From NCBI RefSeq assembly GCF_009754945.1, contig NZ_WPIN01000010.1, positions 124,001-188,000 on the forward strand: a stretch of 64,000 bases of DNA. The letters run 5' to 3'. The notes below the pieces were generated by a model. The model saw only the letters and a list, made by a program, of their open reading frames with translations. It searched no databases and was not told where the DNA came from. Origin of the DNA: Spirosoma arboris. Lineage in GTDB: Bacteria; Bacteroidota; Bacteroidia; Cytophagales; Spirosomataceae. Numbering within the stretch: position 1 is the stretch's first letter; every line of letters starts with the position of its first letter. Below, in pieces: positions 7,750 through 16,011 of this stretch. Position numbers and translations under genes: made by a program.

Positions 7750-9179
7750 GCACTCGACAACCGAAATCGGACACCTCCCTAAATGGCTTATCAATGAATG
7801 AGCTTCAACAGAAGCTTAAAGAGGAGGCTCAGTTGTTCCAATCGACGACTGATCAACCGACGGTTAACTCGTTTCCGACTGAGGTATTACCGACTCCCTT
7901 ACAAAAGTTAATCAATCAGACGGAGATGTATTCGCAATTCCGGCCAGAATGGATAGGCTCATCAATATTGTATGCTGCTAGTGTTGCCGTTGGTAATAGC
8001 ATTGGGACAAAGTATAAGGGATGGGCACAGAAGGCCACACTATATCTGGCACTGGTCGGTCTGCCAGGTACGAACAAAAGTAGTCCCGCTGAAGAGGCTA
8101 TCAAACCTCTTCGACAGCTTAATTCAGAGTCGAATCGGCTATTTAATCAGCAAATGGAGGAGTATAAACGATGGGAAAAGTTAAGTAAAAAGCAGCGACA
8201 GTTAGAAGGACTACCACTATTGATGATACCACCAGCCTACAAAACCTTACTGGTATCGGACGTTACGCCAGAGGCACTAATACAAACCCATCAGAATAAT
8301 CCTTTTGGATTGGGTCTATTCATGGATGAACTGGCAGGCTGGTTTCAGAACTTTAACCGGTATAGCAAAGGTAGTGATCAGGAGTTCTGGCTATCAAACT
8401 GGTCTTTCTCCCCAATTAGTGTTATTCGGAAAACGTCAGCACCTATTCAGATTGATACCCCCTTTATTTCGATACTTGGCACGATTCAGCCTGGTATCTT
8501 AAATGAACTAGCCAAGGATGGCCGTAATCAGAACGGTTTCATTGATCGCATCCTATTCGCTTATCCGGATAACCAGTTGAAGCCCTACGATAGAGAGGGT
8601 GAACCCGATAGCGCTGTCCTAGAAGACTATAAGCAATGCATTATGAAGCTTTACGGCTTGCGTCAAGAATCGAAGTTGAGTGATAATGGCAATCCGGAGA
8701 CCAGGTGGCTACCCTTTTCACCTGAAGCATTCGAGCAAATGAAGATCTGGAAAAACCGGAATACTGACCGGGGCAACCAGACCGAAAATCTGACTTTAAA
8801 GGGCATCTACGCCAAACTAGATGCCTACTGTATTCGGTTCGCTCTGCTGCTGGAGCTGCTTGACTGGGCTTTTGACCTATCCGATTTAACCCGAATCCGG
8901 TCCAGTACCGTCAACCGGGCCATTCAACTGGTCGAATACTTTCGTCAAAACACCGAAAAGGTCCATTTCGTATTAACGGAACAGACGGCTATTGATCGCC
9001 TACCCAAGGAGCAAATACGACTATTCAACGCCTTGCCAGATGAAATAAGCACCAAAGAAGCAGCGGCAATTGCTGATAAGCTTATACCACCAATATCGTC
9101 TCGAACGGTAAAGCGGCTTCTAAATACACCTGACGTCTTTAAGCGAGTTGGCCACGGCGAATACAGGAAGTGTGATTAA
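7746..9179 (+). CDS. DUF3987 family replication-type ATPase
   Basis: A 477-residue protein. The block ASVAVGNSIGTKYKGWAQKATLYLALVGLPGTNKSS is typical of DUF3987. It includes a Walker-A-like GLPGTNKS near residue 106. Downstream come VSDVTPEALIQTHQNNPFGLGLFMDELAGWF and LGTIQPGILNELAKDGRNQNGFIDRILFAYP, which are the acidic and sensor-like motifs of the family. Members occur in mobile elements and are thought to be helicase or primase-helicase-like replication proteins. An unusually good Shine-Dalgarno-like GGAGG precedes the ATG. The C-terminal 70 residues may form a small DNA-binding domain. The origin candidate lies just downstream. Confidence 0.8.
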   Translation: MSTRQPKSDTSLNGLSMNELQQKLKEEAQLFQSTTDQPTVNSFPTEVLPTPLQKLINQTEMYSQFRPEWIGSSILYAASVAVGNSIGTKYKGWAQKATLYLALVGLPGTNKSSPAEEAIKPLRQLNSESNRLFNQQMEEYKRWEKLSKKQRQLEGLPLLMIPPAYKTLLVSDVTPEALIQTHQNNPFGLGLFMDELAGWFQNFNRYSKGSDQEFWLSNWSFSPISVIRKTSAPIQIDTPFISILGTIQPGILNELAKDGRNQNGFIDRILFAYPDNQLKPYDREGEPDSAVLEDYKQCIMKLYGLRQESKLSDNGNPETRWLPFSPEAFEQMKIWKNRNTDRGNQTENLTLKGIYAKLDAYCIRFALLLELLDWAFDLSDLTRIRSSTVNRAIQLVEYFRQNTEKVHFVLTEQTAIDRLPKEQIRLFNALPDEISTKEAAAIADKLIPPISSRTVKRLLNTPDVFKRVGHGEYRKCD

Positions 9180-9192
9180 GGTGCGAAAAACT

Positions 9193-9521
9193 CACTTTGG
9201 CACTTTGGCATTTTGTTTGGCACTTTTTAACGTAGATAACATTCAGATTTTCAATTAATTAATACACGAAAGTGTCAAAGTGCCAAAATGCCACGAGGAA
9301 TGTTTGAAAATCGATTTTCGCGTACGTACAACGTACCATTTTTATGAATTATTATAATATATTGATAATCAGTATATTATAGATTATTTAGATTTTAAAT
9401 CCATTATTTCTAACTACTTGCTGGCACTTTGACACTTTGGCACTTTGATGAGTAACCACCTGATAGTTAGTGAGCTAGAGTTAAGGAAAAGTGCCAAACA
9501 AAGTGCCAAAGTGCCAAAACG
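9193..9521. repeat. Iteron clusters around an AT-rich core: candidate replication origin
   Basis: Units of TTTGGCAC / GTGCCAAA occur in four clusters: 9193-9228 (plus sense), 9269-9294 (reverse), 9422-9450 (plus) and 9486-9521 (reverse), with 2-4 units each. Between the inner clusters, about 9340-9418 is almost pure A/T and includes ATTATTATAATATATTGAT. Iterons flanking a melting region next to a primase/helicase-type gene is the layout of theta-type origins of plasmids and phage satellites. The last cluster ends 4 bp before the next start codon, so it may also autoregulate that gene. Confidence 0.65.
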
Positions 9522-9524
9522 ACT

Positions 9525-10652
9525 ATGTACCGGTATCAATTACCCAAAAAAGCGATTAAGTCGGATTGTCCTCAATGTGGACCCAAGCATCGACGGACTT
9601 TAAGTCGTTATGTCGATACCCGCACCAATGACCCATTACCAGAAATCTACGGTCTCTGTGACCGGGTCAGTAACTGCGGCTATCACCTTAGTCCCTATCA
9701 CAAGAGTTCAACCGGCTTGACCTATGCCGATCAGCTATACGAGCAGGAGGGCCGGCAGTGGACTGATCAGAAACCTTATCAACGTACTGGCGCTTTCCGG
9801 TCAGCTATAGATAGCCCAGCTCCACAGCGTATTACCCCTGTCATCGCCATACCTGATGAGTTATTCCAGCAATCTCTGGGGCACTATGAGCGTAATCAAT
9901 TCGCTTGCCTGTTACGTCAGCACTTTGGCATGGGAGCAGCTCAGGAGTTGTTAAACCGGTTTCAGGTAGGTACTTCATCACGCTGGCCCGGAGCCTGTGT
10001 ATTCTGGTACATCGATGAGCAGAATCGGAAGCGGGGAGGGCAGATTAAACTCTTTGGGCAGGATTGGCACACGGAGAAATACTACGATCAGCATGGGCGA
10101 AAGTGCAGTAAGACCAGCTGGGTGCATTCAGTCCTGTTGTATCGCTGCAGGAGCCAGCAGGTACCTCCACCGCAATGGCTTATTGACTACCAGGAAACGG
10201 GAGCCTGCTGCCCCTGCCTATTCGGATTGCCTCAGCTTCACTCGGTTTCCGCTGATCAGCCAGTGGCGATCGTTGAAGCGCCCAAGACGGCCATCCTGAG
10301 TACCCCCTACTTTCCTGACTACGTTTGGCTGGCGGTTGGTTCGTTAACCTATTTGAATTCCAGCGAATCAGGTTTGCAACGATTGGCACCGATACGAGCC
10401 AGGCCTGTGACGTTCTTTCCTGATCTATCAAAAGATGGCAGCGCTTTTGATAGCTGGAGCCGTATCGCCGACGAACTAAATCAAGTAGGCTTTCAGATTA
10501 GCGTTTCTCGCTTACTGGAGAGTAATGCAACGGATAAGGAGCGAGCTGATGGGTTTGATCTGGCCGACTTTATCTTAGATAAGTGGAAGGGTTATCCACC
10601 AGACTGGGATGTAAGCAATGACTTACTTAGTGAAAATAAAGTACAACTCTGA
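9525..10652 (+). CDS. Zinc-finger/Toprim-like replication protein (DUF6371 type)
   Basis: A 375-residue protein. The N terminus has a primase-like zinc finger (CPQCGPKHRRTLSRYVD ... YGLCDRVSNCGYH), with cysteines at about 15, 18, 45 and 51. Residues about 235-310 look Toprim-like: QPVAIVEAPKTAILSTPYFPDYVWLAVGS, then PVTFFPDLSKDGSAFDSW, with the Glu and the Asp-containing strand in the expected order. This pattern is found in a Bacteroidota family beside DUF3987 proteins on mobile elements. It probably takes part in priming or initiating replication of the island. A primase catalytic core of DnaG size is not evident. Confidence 0.75.
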   Translation: MYRYQLPKKAIKSDCPQCGPKHRRTLSRYVDTRTNDPLPEIYGLCDRVSNCGYHLSPYHKSSTGLTYADQLYEQEGRQWTDQKPYQRTGAFRSAIDSPAPQRITPVIAIPDELFQQSLGHYERNQFACLLRQHFGMGAAQELLNRFQVGTSSRWPGACVFWYIDEQNRKRGGQIKLFGQDWHTEKYYDQHGRKCSKTSWVHSVLLYRCRSQQVPPPQWLIDYQETGACCPCLFGLPQLHSVSADQPVAIVEAPKTAILSTPYFPDYVWLAVGSLTYLNSSESGLQRLAPIRARPVTFFPDLSKDGSAFDSWSRIADELNQVGFQISVSRLLESNATDKERADGFDLADFILDKWKGYPPDWDVSNDLLSENKVQL

Positions 10653-10714
10653 TCAAACTACTACTGTACCTGCGCAGGAATGTCAGCGTATTCATTTACC
10701 AGTTAACCAAAAAA

Positions 10715-11026
10715 ATGATGAAAGAGGCAACTAAGTATAGCGAAAAAGACCGCCAGCATATTGCCTGGCTAGTCAGTACTCTTGTTAAGCACCCAGTCGA
10801 TTGTGCAACGGCCGACGCAAGGTGGGTGGGTCTACGGAAAAATCAAGTAGCTTTTCAGATTATGCCCGCTATGGAAGTCGAACACAAAAGCCCGGTAAAG
10901 GAATTCTGGTGGGAGTCGAACTACTGTCATACCCAGCAGTTTTGGGACTCTCCAGTTGCGGCCGGTCTGCATTATGCTACCCATTTCCTTGCGTTTATCC
11001 AGACGAACCGAAACCCTCCTTCATAA
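10715..11026 (+). CDS. Hypothetical protein, 103 residues
   Basis: A small, soluble-looking protein with many aromatic residues (KEFWWESNYCHTQQFWDSPVAAGLHYATHFLAFI) and an N-terminal amphipathic stretch. No domain is recognised. It lies downstream of the Toprim-like gene on the same strand, and a nested hairpin element begins 29 bp after its stop. A competing frame (10801-11058) is open in the same place but looks less protein-like. Confidence 0.5.
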   Translation: MMKEATKYSEKDRQHIAWLVSTLVKHPVDCATADARWVGLRKNQVAFQIMPAMEVEHKSPVKEFWWESNYCHTQQFWDSPVAAGLHYATHFLAFIQTNRNPPS

Positions 11027-11055
11027 CTGCTAGCTCGTCCACGCAAAACTATTCG

Positions 11056-11158
11056 TAAAGGGGGAAGAGGGGAACAGGTACACTCAAAGATGGAATACCC
11101 CTTCCTGGCTGTTTTGGTTCCAGGTAGGGGTGTTCGGTACGAGTCGAAGGCTGTTCCC
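11056..11158. repeat. Nested hairpin element, copy 1
   Basis: It starts with AAAGGGGGAAGAGGGGAACAGGT, shared almost exactly with 16012-16034. The outer arms GGGGAACAG (11069-11077) and CTGTTCCC (11151-11158) enclose TGGAATACCCCT (11091-11102) and AGGGGTGTTC (11126-11135). These enclose CCTGG/CCAGG. Arm sequences differ from copy 2, but pairing is kept. It follows the stop of the preceding gene. Confidence 0.65.
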
Positions 11159-11255
11159 TTAGGCCCACCTGATCAATATGATGTAAACCATCCAAACTAG
11201 TTTAAACCACTTTTTGAATGATCTCCCATAAGTAAATTAATAAATCCCTTTGTGT

Positions 11256-12179
11256 ATGACTGACCTTCGTCTCACTCCTGGTATCCTGTCCCTCAAACAA
11301 ACACCCGCCGAGAAACTACTCCTGGCCTATATCTGTCAGCAAGCGGTCCTGGCGAACGGCCAGTGCACCGATAGTAATATCGTACTGGCCGAGGCTTTGG
11401 GTATGCATCATCAGACGGTATCTACCCTGGTGACCCGCTTAAGCGAGGCTACTCTACTAGAGACCACCACCCAGGCTAGTCAGGCCAATAGGCGCATCCT
11501 GATGCCTATAGGTGAGCTTCTGGCCGGCTATGAGCGATTGACTCATAGTACTCAATCAGACTATGAGCGATTTGCTCATAGTACCCAAGCCGACTATGAG
11601 CGATTGACTCATAGTACCTCGTCCGACTATCCGTCAAAACCGGATAGTACTCAGCCAGACTATGAGCGAATCACTCATAGTCCCGCCCGGAGGTGTCCCA
11701 TTACCGACATTGATATTACTCATCAGGGGGAAAACTATCCGGTCGTGACGGCCGCGACCATCAAACGACTCTATAAAACGGATCGACAGCAGTTCGAAGA
11801 GGTCATGACTCGCCTGGAGGTGTCGGCCAAGAATGACTCCTCGATGTCGGGCCGTTGCATGAGCATGGCCCTTAAAGTGCAAGCCCTTGTCGACACGTAT
11901 CCGGCCGACCACTTTAAAAAATTAGCCTTGAGTCAATTCCTGAGTGCTCATCGCCCCAAGCGACTATGTCCGGTTACCGACGTGGATATTACCCACCAGC
12001 GACCTAATTGTCGATTCGTCACCATCTTGACGCTTAAGAACCTGATCCGGACTGATCGGCCCGCGTTTGATCAACTGGTCAGTAGATTCCTGCATCGAGA
12101 CCAATTTTCTGAATCGGTCTCGATGAAAACTCATTTACTGGCTGAACGGGTTCGGCAGGTGGGCAACACGCAGGTTTAA
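11256..12179 (+). CDS. Winged-helix protein, candidate replication initiator
   Basis: A 307-residue protein. Residues about 1-85 form a winged helix of the HTH_36 / plasmid-initiator type: TPAEKLLLAYICQQAVLANGQCTDSNIVLAEALGMHHQTVSTLVTRL. Residues about 90-145 are five 11-residue repeats (consensus DYERLTHSTQS). The C-terminal part holds two copies of one motif: CPITDIDITHQ...TAATIKRLYKTDRQQFEEVMTRLE (about 149-190) and CPVTDVDITHQ...TLKNLIRTDRPAFDQLVSRFL (about 233-275). Each may be a small Cys/His domain. The ATG at 11256 was chosen over TTG at 11250. The repeat DNA itself is palindromic, so the gene may carry its own origin, as phage lambda O does. A regulator role is the alternative. Confidence 0.6.
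   Translation: MTDLRLTPGILSLKQTPAEKLLLAYICQQAVLANGQCTDSNIVLAEALGMHHQTVSTLVTRLSEATLLETTTQASQANRRILMPIGELLAGYERLTHSTQSDYERFAHSTQADYERLTHSTSSDYPSKPDSTQPDYERITHSPARRCPITDIDITHQGENYPVVTAATIKRLYKTDRQQFEEVMTRLEVSAKNDSSMSGRCMSMALKVQALVDTYPADHFKKLALSQFLSAHRPKRLCPVTDVDITHQRPNCRFVTILTLKNLIRTDRPAFDQLVSRFLHRDQFSESVSMKTHLLAERVRQVGNTQV
11527..11681. repeat. Five palindromes at an exact 33-bp period inside the initiator-like gene
   Basis: Arm starts are 11527, 11560, 11593, 11626 and 11659. Each unit has 8-nt arms and a 7-nt loop. Four are ACTATGAG-loop-CTCATAGT (the first has one end mismatch). The fourth is ACTATCCG-TCAAAAC-CGGATAGT, where both arms changed together and pairing was kept. The period equals 11 codons. 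See the findings for the argument that the DNA or RNA structure is under selection. Confidence 0.85.
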
Positions 12180-12277
12180 CCATGGCTATACCCTTGACTG
12201 CACACAAACCTAGCTGATCCCCGTATTGACCGCTGGCCAGAGGATGGTGTGGGCTGGACTTTTGAGAAATCTTGTAC

Positions 12278-12757
12278 TTAATAAGGATAGAGCGACTTGC
12301 TAGTTCGCCGGTATACACTGCGGGTTGTATCCGCGGATAAACTGTAAGGATTTAGTAGTTCACTTACGGTGATCGTTTCACCATTGGTGTCGGTTGTTAG
12401 ATAATAGTTGATAAAACCGTCTCCCTTGTATTTGATGAGTACTGTATTGCGAGCTTCATCTGTAAAGGTGTGAGCTGTATCCCTCGACGTTTCATAAATC
12501 CGACGTTGTAAAGTATCGTTCTTGTAAAAGCCCACATAAGCCCCCTGGTCATCCGTCAACACGGCTAACTGCTTGGTATAGCCAACCGATTGGGGCGTAC
12601 TAACGTGACTGGGAGTAGTGGTGCTGACCCACTCGAAAATGCCTCTTGTACCGCCCGCCAGTCGGTAATCAATGCCCTGCTTCTTGCAGCGCTGATTTAG
12701 CCAAAGAGTGCTTAAACAAATAAGAGCTAGGAGATAGTATGGATTCCTGTTTTTCAT
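12278..12757 (-). CDS. Secreted hypothetical protein, 159 residues
   Basis: The N terminus (KNRNPYYLLALICLSTLWLNQRC) is a signal-peptide-like hydrophobic segment ending at Cys24. The residues before the Cys are not a standard lipobox, so lipidation is uncertain. The mature part has beta-rich patterns (TKQLAVLTDDQGAYVGFYKNDTLQRRIYE, then INYYLTTDTNGETITVSELL) reminiscent of small periplasmic beta proteins. No known domain was recognised. It begins a minus-strand run of exported proteins, convergent with the initiator-like gene. Confidence 0.65.
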   Translation of the reverse strand: MKNRNPYYLLALICLSTLWLNQRCKKQGIDYRLAGGTRGIFEWVSTTTPSHVSTPQSVGYTKQLAVLTDDQGAYVGFYKNDTLQRRIYETSRDTAHTFTDEARNTVLIKYKGDGFINYYLTTDTNGETITVSELLNPYSLSADTTRSVYRRTSKSLYPY

Positions 12758-12845
12758 CGCCTCATATACGTTGAGTAATAGACCCCTACTCTTGATTAAG
12801 GGTTGAAACCTGTTTTGATGCTGTTATATAAGTGGCATTAGGATT

Positions 12846-12883
12846 AGCCAAAGGCCGCCCCTAGTATGCTGTGGCCTTTGGCT
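12846..12883 (-). terminator. Hairpin downstream of the DUF2846-like gene
   Basis: AGCCAAAGGCC (12846-12856) and GGCCTTTGGCT (12873-12883) pair perfectly over 11 bp, 7 bp past the stop of the minus-strand gene. There is no T run, so Rho-independent action is uncertain. Confidence 0.5.
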
Positions 12884-12889
12884 GGCTTA

Positions 12890-13357
12890 TCAATCCAGGG
12901 AACTAACGGTGATGGGCTCATCTTCCCGAGAGTTATTGATCTCTCGAAGCTTGACCGCGTTGGGCACCACTTCGGTCAGCGATAGGATGGCTTGCGGAGG
13001 CCAAAAAGCCAATTTTTCATCCCCTTGAATATAGTAGGTCTTGCCCGCTTCCAAGGTTAAGGTCAAACTGGGTTTGGGGCCAAACCAGGGGTAGCCTATT
13101 TTCGTCGCGAAGGTATGTGTACCCGCTGGTAGCTGTACTAGACGGTGGGTATGCCGACTTAATTTACCGATGAGTTTATCCTGGTCGTAGAGCCGATACT
13201 TAATCTGTAGCCAAGTCGGGGGCGTACTTTGATAGAAGTACACCGTGGCCATTGGGGCGCTAGCTGGCGTGACGGCTGCTGAGGAGGACTGGGTAAAGCC
13301 ATCCACTTTGCTCAATATGCTGAGTCCTAGTAGGCTTACTAGTTTTACTGCGTTCAT
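12890..13357 (-). CDS. DUF2846-like exported protein
   Basis: A 155-residue protein with an N-terminal signal peptide (about 1-24). The core reads ATVYFYQSTPPTWLQIKYRLYDQDKLIGKLSRHTHRLVQLPAGTHTFATK, then LTLTLEAGKTYYIQGDEKLAFWPPQAILSLTEV. This is the DUF2846 pattern: a beta sandwich with a pG.H.f turn and an eaGktYYi strand. The family is of unknown function and its members are exported in Bacteroidota. The gene stands between two other exported proteins on the same strand and is followed by a GC hairpin. Confidence 0.75.
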   Translation of the reverse strand: MNAVKLVSLLGLSILSKVDGFTQSSSAAVTPASAPMATVYFYQSTPPTWLQIKYRLYDQDKLIGKLSRHTHRLVQLPAGTHTFATKIGYPWFGPKPSLTLTLEAGKTYYIQGDEKLAFWPPQAILSLTEVVPNAVKLREINNSREDEPITVSSLD

Positions 13358-13438
13358 AATTCATTGAGTTTTTGTTTACCTAGTTACTTAATCAGGGGAC
13401 CCCTTACTTTTACTCATTTCGGTTCTATAATCTACGTA

Positions 13439-14118
13439 GCTGTTGCAAAAGTCGGACCCGGTTTAAACTTATCCTTCTATGGTCTTATCTCCTAAGTGCC
13501 GTTTAGGCCCAATCGAGCTGAGTTAATTCACTTTACTGAATTCATAAGCCGGCAAGTCTTGAGCCCTGCCTAAATCAATATACATTCGATTCTTATTAAT
13601 ATATAAAACAGGATTACGCACATACCAGTTGTCTTCCCTGGGCTGGGCATTGGTAGTAATCTGTAAATAGTGCCCTACCGGGTAGACTAACTTAACTACT
13701 TCATAATCAACCTTGTCAACTTGGATGCCATTGTCTATAATGCGAATCTGATTCTCACCGATAACCAGCTCTACATTCGGTAGAGTGGAGTTAAGAACCA
13801 TGGACGATTGCTTGATCAACTTCCATTTGCCTGGTAACCACATCTTTGCCTGTGGCAAATCCAGGGTATAGTCTTTTAAGGGATAGAGAGTAGGGTCAAC
13901 CTCGGCTGTTTTCTGACAACTGGTGATGCCCAAAGCTACTAGTAGCAACAAGTTCAAAACACTATTTTTCATCGTTCAACAGGCTAGTTCACACGGACAA
14001 TATGATCCCCTAAAAGCCAATAAGGTTGGATTATGGGCTATTTTATAAGTTTAGCTACTGAGTTGGTCGTCAATTTAGCTTAGCTAACCCATTCCATACG
14101 TTTGCAACAGCCACGGGC
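13439..14118. mobile_element. Candidate non-autonomous transposon ends around a lipoprotein gene
   Basis: GCTGTTGCAAAAG at 13439-13451 faces its inverted relative TTTGCAACAGC at 14101-14111, with about 15 of 17 bases matching when extended. The ends resemble those of IS5-group elements. The 15-mer GCAACAGCCACGGGC at the right end (14104-14118) recurs exactly at 20471-20485. No transposase lies between, only the lipoprotein gene. No target duplication was identified, so this is tentative. Confidence 0.35.
13523..13972 (-). CDS. Lipoprotein, lipocalin-like, 149 residues
   Basis: Signal peptide with a lipobox at LGITSC (Cys19). The mature protein includes LPGKWKLIKQSSMVLNSTLPNVELVIGENQIRIIDNG and ends with a strand-rich part (VLYINKNRMYIDLGRAQDLPAYEFSKV). 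The GKWKL opening and alternating strands resemble lipocalin-like domains of Bacteroidota lipoproteins, but no diagnostic motif settles this. It would be anchored in the inner or outer membrane. It is enclosed by inverted TGTTGCAAA-type sequences. Confidence 0.65.
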   Translation of the reverse strand: MKNSVLNLLLLVALGITSCQKTAEVDPTLYPLKDYTLDLPQAKMWLPGKWKLIKQSSMVLNSTLPNVELVIGENQIRIIDNGIQVDKVDYEVVKLVYPVGHYLQITTNAQPREDNWYVRNPVLYINKNRMYIDLGRAQDLPAYEFSKVN

Positions 14119-14349
14119 AGTATGTTAACCTAAAGCCTTGCTTCAACAAGATATAATCGAAATGACGGATTTTCCGGGCGGCCACTGCCGTACGAACTGG
14201 CAATACTGCCCAAGTTATAGACCCCTGATTCGATCTGTGTACAGATCCAGAGCAACTCGACCTGATGTCGATATGTTGCCGACATAAGGTCGAAAACGCC
14301 CGAATGGATCTGCTTAATCATGCCCTCTGTTCGACATCCAAAAAGGGCG

Positions 14350-14711
14350 TTTTATTCCGTTTTTATTCCGTTATTTCTGATTAGTGACTGCTCTGAGTTG
14401 AGGCCTCCGCAGGGTCTTCAAAAGACCTTTTCTGCGACCCATCCGACCTGCCCGTTTTTGGTATTTTATTACTGTTCTATTCCTGTTATTGCCCAAGCTG
14501 GAGTCACCTTTTAAAGGTCTCTTGGTAGGGGTGTAGCGATCGATATGAGGTGAGCCAAAATCCCTATTTCATCACTGTTTTATCACTGTTATTGCTCAAA
14601 ATAGATCGGCTCAGTAGTGGCGATTCGGCCGGCCTGGACGAGGCTTTTTCGGGGTCGATTTGACCTGGCCCGTTTTAGGATTTTATTCCTGTTCTATTCC
14701 TGTTATTGATC
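14350..14711 (+). repeat. Four 29-bp two-box repeats at about 110-bp spacing
   Basis: Repeats start near 14350, 14464, 14567 and 14680. Each is two TATTCCTGTT-like boxes 11 bp apart (best copy at 14680-14711). Two copies are preceded by a shared gACCTGnCCCGTTTT segment. A fifth, diverged copy lies at 15339-15365, just upstream of the minus-strand DUF5681-like gene. All copies are in the same direction. The 837-bp stretch 13973-14809 contains no convincing gene. Possible roles are operator, partition or packaging site. Confidence 0.6.
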
Positions 14712-14809
14712 AAAATTGACCTCATAAACTAGGGGCCGCTCTGGCGAGTCGCCGGGCACGTAACTCCCTAAGTTCGTCCTGGATTTGCTGATCTGTTCTG
14801 GACTCGAGA

Positions 14810-15292
14810 TTATCCCCGACTGCCTGTCCGATTTTGGTCTTGGCAGCTTTGGGGTTTGTCTACCTCGACATCATGTCGAGATGAATCCAGGAGGGGTTGG
14901 GACTCAACAATTCGTGTTTGTAATAAATGGATACGTTCCCCAAGCTGCTCCCTGATTAACAGGCTGGGGTTACTCGCTGAACTCAGGTTGATGACCGGGT
15001 TTCCATAGTCGACTGCCCTGTCCGGTTTACCATAGGCCGAATCCATCAGCGCAACGTAAGCGCGGGTATTTCCCTTGAAGGCCTCCCGGATCTGCAGGAT
15101 GGTTATAATTTCCTCGACACTCAATAAGTCACGCTCTCCAGTCAAAGGATTGACAATGGATTGACTCATCTGAAGTAGTTCGAGGGCTACCGTCGAGCGG
15201 TTGCGTGACCCTTTGGGGCGGCCCGCCCGATTACCTGACTGGCCTTTCTGGAAACTACGGAGCGTACCTCCGTTTCTGCCTGGTCTATCCAT
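14810..15292 (-). CDS. DUF5681-like DNA-binding protein (small-terminase-like)
   Basis: A 160-residue protein. Residues about 12-32 contain SFQKGQSGNRAGRPKGSRNRST, the signature of DUF5681-type proteins found in phages, often near terminase genes. The middle (LLSVEEIITILQIREAFKGNTRAYVALMDSAYGKP) resembles the helical part of small-terminase-like proteins. The C-terminal tail is charged and probably disordered. No large terminase is present. The gene is flanked by two-box repeats on both sides, which may be its binding sites. DNA binding is inferred from the GRPKGSRNR segment. Confidence 0.6.
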   Translation of the reverse strand: MDRPGRNGGTLRSFQKGQSGNRAGRPKGSRNRSTVALELLQMSQSIVNPLTGERDLLSVEEIITILQIREAFKGNTRAYVALMDSAYGKPDRAVDYGNPVINLSSASNPSLLIREQLGERIHLLQTRIVESQPLLDSSRHDVEVDKPQSCQDQNRTGSRG

Positions 15293-15732
15293 ACATGTGT
15301 GCTTACTTATTGGAAAAATACAACCGAATTTCGGGAGTTTACACTGTTCTTTCGCTGTTATTTCTCCAAGAGGCTCGGATTTATCCTATTCTGAATTGAC
15401 TCACCTCGGCCTGTCAATACCTCATCAGGCGCACTTGATGTCCGATTGCTCACCTCGGCATAATTGATCTTAAATTATGCTTATAATACGGGAGACTATA
15501 CGTTTGGGTACCGTGCCGAATGGGATACGACTCAAGGCTACTTACCGTGTCGATGGGGAAACGATAGAAGAGTAGATAGTACGAAAGCGAAGTATAACAG
15601 CTGTACTTAGTCCGAAATACCGTTTATCCGATCCGGTCCGGCTAAACGGTAGTCGTCAGACTGGCTATAGCCTGGACATGATTGGGGTGTTAACTACGTT
15701 ACGCCCTCTCTGGTGGGCGACTGTGCGCGGAA
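15293..15732. other. Intergenic stretch with one two-box repeat copy
   Basis: A diverged two-box repeat (CACTGTTC...CGCTGTTATTTCTC) is at 15339-15365. Overlapping short frames on the plus strand (15201-15467) look like chance. Nothing else was recognised. Confidence 0.5.
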
Positions 15733-16011
15733 ATGACCGACGAAAAACCTTCCATCGACTTACAGTCGACGCGTGATGAGTTTTATACCGGGATGACTTC
15801 TTACGGGGGAACAGGCCTGCTGCCCAACCAGGTCTATAAGCGCCCTGAATTGTTGGCCGATTACCGGGAGTTTGCGGGCATGTCCGAAAAAGAATGCCCC
15901 TCCAGACGGTTTACCGACTATGTAAAAAGGTACGCCTATAGCAGGGGATGGGCGTTTAGGCTCGGTCCCAGTACTAAAAATCCTACGTTTAGCCTCCATG
16001 AAATCCACTAA
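15733..16011 (+). CDS. Hypothetical protein, 92 residues
   Basis: A plausible small soluble protein: MTDEKPSIDLQSTRDEF then RRFTDYVKRYAYSRGWAFRLGPSTKNPTF. The second half reads like the last helix-strand unit of a replication or DNA-binding protein, so this could be a fragment of a larger ancestor. No family was identified. The nested hairpin element begins at its stop codon, the same relation as at 11026/11056. Confidence 0.45.
   Translation: MTDEKPSIDLQSTRDEFYTGMTSYGGTGLLPNQVYKRPELLADYREFAGMSEKECPSRRFTDYVKRYAYSRGWAFRLGPSTKNPTFSLHEIH

Noticed and set aside
10801..11058. 85-codon plus ORF overlapping 10715-11026
   Set aside because: Lower-complexity reading of the same DNA; the 10715 frame looks more protein-like and starts after the Toprim-like gene.
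11634..11912. 92-codon minus ORF
   Set aside because: Shadow of the palindromic repeat gene on the other strand.
13973..14349. 63-codon minus ORF at 14130-14321
   Set aside because: Overlaps AT-poor repeats without protein-like composition or start support.
14350..14711. CRISPR array
   Set aside because: Only four diverged copies, direct two-box structure without a palindrome, no cas genes anywhere in the window.
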